From Bacillota bacterium (lineage in GTDB: Bacteria; Bacillota; Clostridia; Peptostreptococcales; Anaerovoracaceae), in assembly GCA_016302925.1 (NCBI GenBank), contig JAEDMR010000085.1:1-8213 (forward strand): a DNA stretch of 8,213 bases. Reading direction: 5' to 3'. Within the stretch, counting starts at the first letter, position 1; every line of letters starts with the position of its first letter. A model generated the notes under the pieces. It was not told the DNA's origin. It saw only the letters and a program-made list of their open reading frames with translations, and searched no databases. Below, in pieces: positions 5,100 through 8,213 of the stretch. The position numbers and the translations under genes are program-made.

Positions 5100-5138
5100 T
5101 TTTACGTTGCAGCTCCTGCTTTGTTATTTCATGCTATT

Positions 5139-5351
5139 TTAAACGCCGCAGGCCTCCAGCACTGCATGCAGAGTATCGTCACTGATCTTTACGCCATACC
5201 ACGGCAGCCCGTCATACAGCACATAGCCGTCGCGGCTGAGGCGGAACGGATTGACCGTACCGTCCTCCATGGTCACAGAAAGATGGACTGCAATTCCATC
5301 ATATATTTCGGATAGCTGCAGAATCTGCGCATCCCTTTCGTTTCGTTCCAT
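5139..5351 (-). CDS. Small protein of unknown function, 70 residues
   Basis: I do not recognise this protein. It is 70 residues and acidic, has no membrane segment and no cysteine cluster (a single Cys, 68), and contains several aromatic and Gly residues (IYDGIAVHL, DGYVLYDGLPWYGVKI) that suggest a small beta-rich fold. A helix is likely near the C-terminus (DDTLHAVLEACG). It is kept because a textbook AGGAGGTGA site lies 7 bases before the ATG and a good terminator follows. It is 78 bases downstream of the MATE gene on the same strand, with no terminator or clear promoter between, so the two may be co-transcribed. A role in efflux is not implied by anything in the sequence. Confidence 0.7.
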   Translation of the reverse strand: MERNERDAQILQLSEIYDGIAVHLSVTMEDGTVNPFRLSRDGYVLYDGLPWYGVKISDDTLHAVLEACGV

Positions 5352-5429
5352 GCTTTCACCTCCTACACCAGATAGGTAGGATTTTCACCGGCGTGGGTTG
5401 CATTTCACGGCACATTTTTCCGGCAAAAT

Positions 5430-6812
5430 TCAAGATGGATCCACCGCTGAGTCTTCCGGCGGGTCAGGCAGAGGATCTCCGAAATACCCGTACCGCCTGC
5501 GGTACTTCACCAGAAGCAGCACCGAGATCACCACCGTTACCGACTCCGAAATCGGCAGCGCCAGCCACACACCCGAGATTCCCATGACCGCAGGAAGCAG
5601 CAGCAAACAGCCCACCTCCAGCACGAAGGTTCGAATCACCGAGAGGAAGGCCGACACCCGACCGTTATTCAGCGCCGTAAAGAAACCCGACGTGAAAATC
5701 ACCAGGCCACTGCATAGAAACTTCAGTGCCAGCAGCCGGAAGCCGGAAATCATCAGAGACGCCAGCTGCGGATCCTCCGAAGCGAAAATCATCACCAATG
5801 GCCGGTTGAAGAACTCCGCCAGAAGGAACGTCGCTGCCGAAAACACACCGCACACACAAAGAGAAAGACGAAGCAGCTTCTGCAGATTTTGTCGGTTGCC
5901 CGCACCGAAATGAAAGCTGACCACCGGTGCAATGCCCTGGGTATACCCCGCCGAAACCGCCACAAAGATAAAATCCAGATACAGCACCGCACTGAACGCA
6001 GCCACACCCTTTTCCCCCACCAGATGCATCAGCTGCAGGTTGTACAGCGTCGTCGTCAGGGCTGCCGCCAGAGTGTCCACCATCTCCGACGCCCCGTTGC
6101 CCATGGCAAACAGGAACTCCCGCAGAGAAGCTGAAGGCCGGGTAAAATGAATCAGCATGCTCTTTCGGAAAAACAGCAGAAACGGCGCCAGACCCGTCAG
6201 GAACTGCCCCGCCACCGAAGCCGCCGCAGCTCCGGCAACCCCCAGATCCAGCACGCCAACCAGTACCACATCCAGTACGACATTCACCACACCGCCGCCT
6301 ATCGTCAACGCCAGTGCCAGATGAGGCCGGTCCGCCGTCACCAGATACGAATGACAGAGAAACTCCATGGACATGAGAATGCTGCCGGGAATCACGATTT
6401 TGCCGTAATCCACACAGTAAGGAAGCAGCAAATCGTCCGAACCAAGCATATAATACAGCGGCTCATCCAGGATCAGAAACACCGCTGCCAGCACCGTCGC
6501 CAGCACCAGGGTCACCACCGTCGTCACGCTCATAAACGCGTTGGCCTCCCTGCCCCGGCCCTCGCCCAGCATCCGCCCGATGACCGCATTGCTCCCCGTG
6601 GCCAGCATCACACTGGCTGCCACATTGAGATTCTGCAGCGGAAACACGATATTGATGGCCGACAATCCCAGACTCCCCACGAAATTAGACACCACAATCC
6701 CGTCCACCACCGTATACATGGACGTGAACACCATCAGCACCACCGACGGCAGGGTGAAGGCAAGCATGGTTTTCGCCCGCACCGGTTTTTCATAAATTGT
6801 CTGTTTTTCCAA
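5430..6812 (-). CDS. MATE-family multidrug efflux transporter
   Basis: The product is 460 residues, the usual size for MATE proteins, with about 12 hydrophobic segments in two related halves. The first helix region, FTLPSVVLMVFTSMYTVVDGIVVSNFVG, has the family pattern, including the Asp in VVDG (about 39), followed by GLSAINIVFPLQNL. The second half repeats the pattern near VAAFSAVLYLDFIFVAVSAGYTQGIAPVVSFHFGAGN. MATE transporters export cationic drugs and metabolites using Na+ or H+ gradients; the substrate here is unknown. The start is a TTG at 6812, chosen because AAAGGAG lies exactly 7 bases upstream. The frame is open to 6863, but that extension would cross the promoter. The gene is divergent from the aldolase-like gene and sits closest to the MepA-like branch, as judged by eye only. 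Confidence 0.93.
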   Translation of the reverse strand: MEKQTIYEKPVRAKTMLAFTLPSVVLMVFTSMYTVVDGIVVSNFVGSLGLSAINIVFPLQNLNVAASVMLATGSNAVIGRMLGEGRGREANAFMSVTTVVTLVLATVLAAVFLILDEPLYYMLGSDDLLLPYCVDYGKIVIPGSILMSMEFLCHSYLVTADRPHLALALTIGGGVVNVVLDVVLVGVLDLGVAGAAAASVAGQFLTGLAPFLLFFRKSMLIHFTRPSASLREFLFAMGNGASEMVDTLAAALTTTLYNLQLMHLVGEKGVAAFSAVLYLDFIFVAVSAGYTQGIAPVVSFHFGAGNRQNLQKLLRLSLCVCGVFSAATFLLAEFFNRPLVMIFASEDPQLASLMISGFRLLALKFLCSGLVIFTSGFFTALNNGRVSAFLSVIRTFVLEVGCLLLLPAVMGISGVWLALPISESVTVVISVLLLVKYRRRYGYFGDPLPDPPEDSAVDPS

Positions 6813-6834
6813 AATAACACTCCTTTCTGAAACC

Positions 6835-6863
6835 AGTATACCCGCCGCGTCCCGCGCTGGCAA
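6835..6863 (-). promoter_or_regulatory. Promoter of the MATE gene
   Basis: On the minus strand TTGCCA (6858-6863) is followed by a GC-rich 17-base spacer and TATACT (6835-6840). Initiation is expected near 6828, only about 16 bases before the TTG start, so the ribosome site would lie at the extreme 5' end of the transcript. Confidence 0.72.
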
Positions 6864-6884
6864 GAAGTCTGTCTTTTTTTCCGA

Positions 6885-6938
6885 AAAATCTTTTTTCCCG
6901 GCAAAATCTTTTTTCCCGGCAAAATCTTCCCGACCGGC
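6885..6938. repeat. Three 18-bp tandem repeats between divergent promoters
   Basis: Units at 6885-6902 and 6903-6920 are identical (AAAATCTTTTTTCCCGGC). The third, at 6921-6938 (AAAATCTTCCCGACCGGC), has the same length and ends but a changed middle. They lie between the MATE promoter and the plus-strand promoter, and the third unit overlaps the latter's -35. They may be operator copies or a slipped tandem duplication. There are no spacers, so this is not a CRISPR array. Confidence 0.8.
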
Positions 6939-6955
6939 TTTTTTTCTGCTACAAT
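6927..6955 (+). promoter_or_regulatory. Candidate promoter of the threonine aldolase-like gene
   Basis: TACAAT (6950-6955) is preceded by TGC, an extended -10. Seventeen bases upstream lies only a poor -35 (TTCCCG, 6927-6932) inside the third tandem repeat. Initiation near 6962 would give a leader of about 36 bases. The weak -35 suggests dependence on the extended -10 or on an activator. Confidence 0.55.
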
Positions 6956-6997
6956 GGTTTCATGCGTATGCAATTTTTTTCAGGAGGAATTCGTTTT

Positions 6998-8065
6998 ATG
7001 ATACGTTGGAATAATGACTATAATCACACGGCCCACCCTGCCGTACTGCAGGCGCTGGCAGAATGCAGCGAGGAAGGCTTCGACGGATACGGACAGGACC
7101 GTTGGTGCCGCCAGGCCGCAGACCGGATCCGCCAGCTTCTCGGACCGGATGGCAGAGACGCCGACGTCCAGTTTCTCTCCGGCGGCACCCAGTCTAATCT
7201 GACAGTGATCACCGCCGCCCTCCGTCCGGTGGAGAGCGTCATCTGTGCAGAAAGCGGCCACATCCATGCTCACGAAACCGGCTCCATCGAAGCCACAGGT
7301 CATAAGGTGCTGGCACTACCGTCAGAGGACGGAAAAATCGATGCCGCCCTTCTGGCCCGTGAACTGGTACGGTTTTATGACGATCCCGCCCAGGAGCATC
7401 TGACCATACCGAAGCTGGTCTATCTGTCCTTCCCATCGGAGTTCGGCACCCTGTACAGCCTGGCAGAGCTGGAAGAAATCCATGGGCTGTGCCGGAAATA
7501 CGATCTCTATCTGTTTCTGGACGGTGCGAGGCTGGGCTACGGTCTCACCGCACCGGCAAACGACGTAACCCTGGCAGACATCGCCCGGCTGACGGATGTG
7601 TTCTATCTGGGCGGCACCAAATGCGGCGCCATGATCGGAGAAGCCGTGGTCATCCTCAACCAGCAGCTGCAGCGGGATTTTCGCTTCTATATGAAACAGC
7701 GGGGCGCCGTGCTGGCCAAGGGCTGGCTCATGGGGCTGCAGTTTGCAGTGCTTCTCCGTGGCAGCGCACCGGGAACGGAGGAGGAACCGCTCTATTTCTC
7801 CGAAACCCGCCGGGCAGCAGAATATGCCATGACTCTTCGGGACGCCTTCCGTGCCAAAGACATTCCGTTCTTCGTAGAGAGTCCTACCAACCAGCAGTTT
7901 GTCATTTTAAGTGATGATCAGCTGCAGGTTCTGGAAGACGCCGGTCATCTGGTGGAATACATGGACAGGACCGACGAGTCCCACCGCTGCGTCCGCTTCT
8001 GCACCAGCTGGAGCACCCGGCCGGAAGACATGAAGAAGCTGCTGGCAGATATTGATTTGTTATAG
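6998..8065 (+). CDS. PLP-dependent low-specificity threonine aldolase-like enzyme
   Basis: The product is 355 residues, a fold-type I PLP enzyme of the beta-eliminating lyase/threonine aldolase family, which cleaves L-threonine or allo-threonine to glycine and acetaldehyde. Visible motifs are FLSGGTQSNLT (59-69, phosphate-binding region), ESGHIHAHETGSIE (85-98, as in HxxxHExGAIE of threonine aldolases), FLDGARLGYG (173-182, Asp175 for the pyridine nitrogen and Arg178), and YLGGTKCGAMIGEAVV (203-218) with Lys208 as the predicted Schiff-base lysine. The ATG at 6998 has AGGAGG 10 bases upstream; the in-frame ATG at 6962 precedes that site and is rejected. The gene appears to be transcribed alone. 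Substrate specificity cannot be read from the sequence, and a related aminotransferase-like or lyase activity is possible. Confidence 0.9.
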   Translation: MIRWNNDYNHTAHPAVLQALAECSEEGFDGYGQDRWCRQAADRIRQLLGPDGRDADVQFLSGGTQSNLTVITAALRPVESVICAESGHIHAHETGSIEATGHKVLALPSEDGKIDAALLARELVRFYDDPAQEHLTIPKLVYLSFPSEFGTLYSLAELEEIHGLCRKYDLYLFLDGARLGYGLTAPANDVTLADIARLTDVFYLGGTKCGAMIGEAVVILNQQLQRDFRFYMKQRGAVLAKGWLMGLQFAVLLRGSAPGTEEEPLYFSETRRAAEYAMTLRDAFRAKDIPFFVESPTNQQFVILSDDQLQVLEDAGHLVEYMDRTDESHRCVRFCTSWSTRPEDMKKLLADIDLL

Positions 8066-8100
8066 ATGGTCTGTGCGGATTCAACAGTAGAGAAGCTTAA

Positions 8101-8146
8101 ATCCACGTAAAAAAATCACAGTTTACGTGGATGCTGCGATTTTTTT
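8101..8146 (+). terminator. Terminator region with two alternative stems
   Basis: About 35 bases after the aldolase stop, ATCCACGTAAA (8101-8111) can pair with TTTACGTGGAT (8122-8132). Alternatively A7-TCaCAG (8109-8121) can pair with CTGcGAT7 (8134-8146) with one mismatch, a typical A/T-flanked bidirectional terminator. The two folds compete for the same bases. The remaining bases to 8213 hold only a short CACA/TGTG dyad and no gene. Confidence 0.75.
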
Positions 8147-8213
8147 CCAGTAATAAATGTAATTATTTTACACATCTCATTTTTCTGTGTCGCACCGACT
8201 CAAAAAATGGAGC

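Larger units (their letters stand above)
4858..5102. repeat. 245-bp gene-free segment with 22-bp terminal inverted repeats
   Basis: The left end (4858-4879) and the reverse complement of the right end (5081-5102) agree at 21 of 22 bases, beginning AAAATGACGCAAATCGA. Each end is also one arm of its own local hairpin (4862-4898 and 5061-5099). The sequence between them is AT-rich and shows no convincing reading frame. No clear target-site duplication is visible; the flanks share only ACG. It may be a small non-autonomous element (MITE-like) or simply two related terminator hairpins. The whole stretch 4831-5138 holds no other recognisable feature. Confidence 0.5.

Noticed and set aside
5061..5315. 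Plus-strand open frame starting in the second hairpin
   Set aside because: Its first codons are the terminator stem and it lies antisense to the 70-residue gene, which has a much better start signal.
5352..5429. Terminator between the MATE gene and the 70-residue gene
   Set aside because: GCCGG and CCGGT can pair only across a long loop with wobbles and no T-tract, so it was not called.
6147..6830. Long plus-strand open frame of 227 codons
   Set aside because: It is antisense to the MATE gene, extremely rich in His, Arg and Gln, and has no ribosome site. The MATE frame on the other strand is clearly real.
6885..6938. Possible CRISPR array
   Set aside because: The 18-bp units are directly adjacent with no spacers, and no cas gene is present.
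6734..6973. Minus-strand frame giving a repeated Lys-Lys-Ile-Leu-Pro-Gly peptide
   Set aside because: The repeat arises because 18-bp non-coding units keep the frame open. It crosses both promoters and overlaps the MATE start.

Overview
The window looks like chromosomal DNA of an anaerobic, low-to-medium GC Firmicute, most likely a clostridial gut-type bacterium (Lachnospiraceae-like). That placement is an inference from strong AGGAGG ribosome sites before nearly every gene, TTGACA/TATAAT-type promoters, and the mix of families: a split Mrp/Mbh-type antiporter operon, a DUF2975 plus YozG-like HTH pair, a UPF0251 (DUF134) plus NifX-like pair, and a clostridial-type threonine aldolase.

Positions 1-2781, minus strand: an Mrp/Mbh-like cation/proton antiporter operon read right to left as mrpE, mrpF, mrpG, a DUF4040 (MbhD-like) gene, a fused MbhE-MrpB gene, mrpC, and the first 32 codons of mrpD, which runs off the left edge. 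Genes overlap or sit within a base or two of each other and are driven by a near-perfect promoter at 2753-2781. The order matches the membrane arm of archaeal Mbh hydrogenases, so the complex may be a stand-alone antiporter or the ion-translocating part of a larger redox complex beyond the left edge.

Positions 2789-3601, minus strand: a two-gene unit of a DUF2975 membrane protein and a small Cro/CI-type repressor. An 11-bp-arm palindrome covers the promoter -35 and is the obvious candidate operator. Next, at 3612-3933, is a single minus-strand gene for a 66-residue protein with CPC/CIC/CHC motifs like the catalytic chain of ferredoxin-thioredoxin reductase, with its own promoter and terminator.

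Positions 3952-4830, plus strand, divergent from the CxC protein: a UPF0251/DUF134 DNA-binding protein overlapping a NifX-like (FeMo-co biosynthesis superfamily) protein with a His/Cys-rich tail. A 14/16 direct repeat brackets the promoter. Positions 4831-5138 hold no gene but contain two related hairpins whose outer arms form 22-bp terminal inverted repeats of a 245-bp segment.

Positions 5139-6863, minus strand: an unrecognised 70-residue protein and a MATE efflux transporter upstream of it. The intergenic region 6864-6997 carries three 18-bp tandem repeats between divergent promoters. Positions 6998-8065, plus strand: a PLP-dependent threonine aldolase-like enzyme, followed by a terminator region that can fold in two mutually exclusive ways. 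No rRNA, tRNA, CRISPR array, transposase or phage gene was seen.
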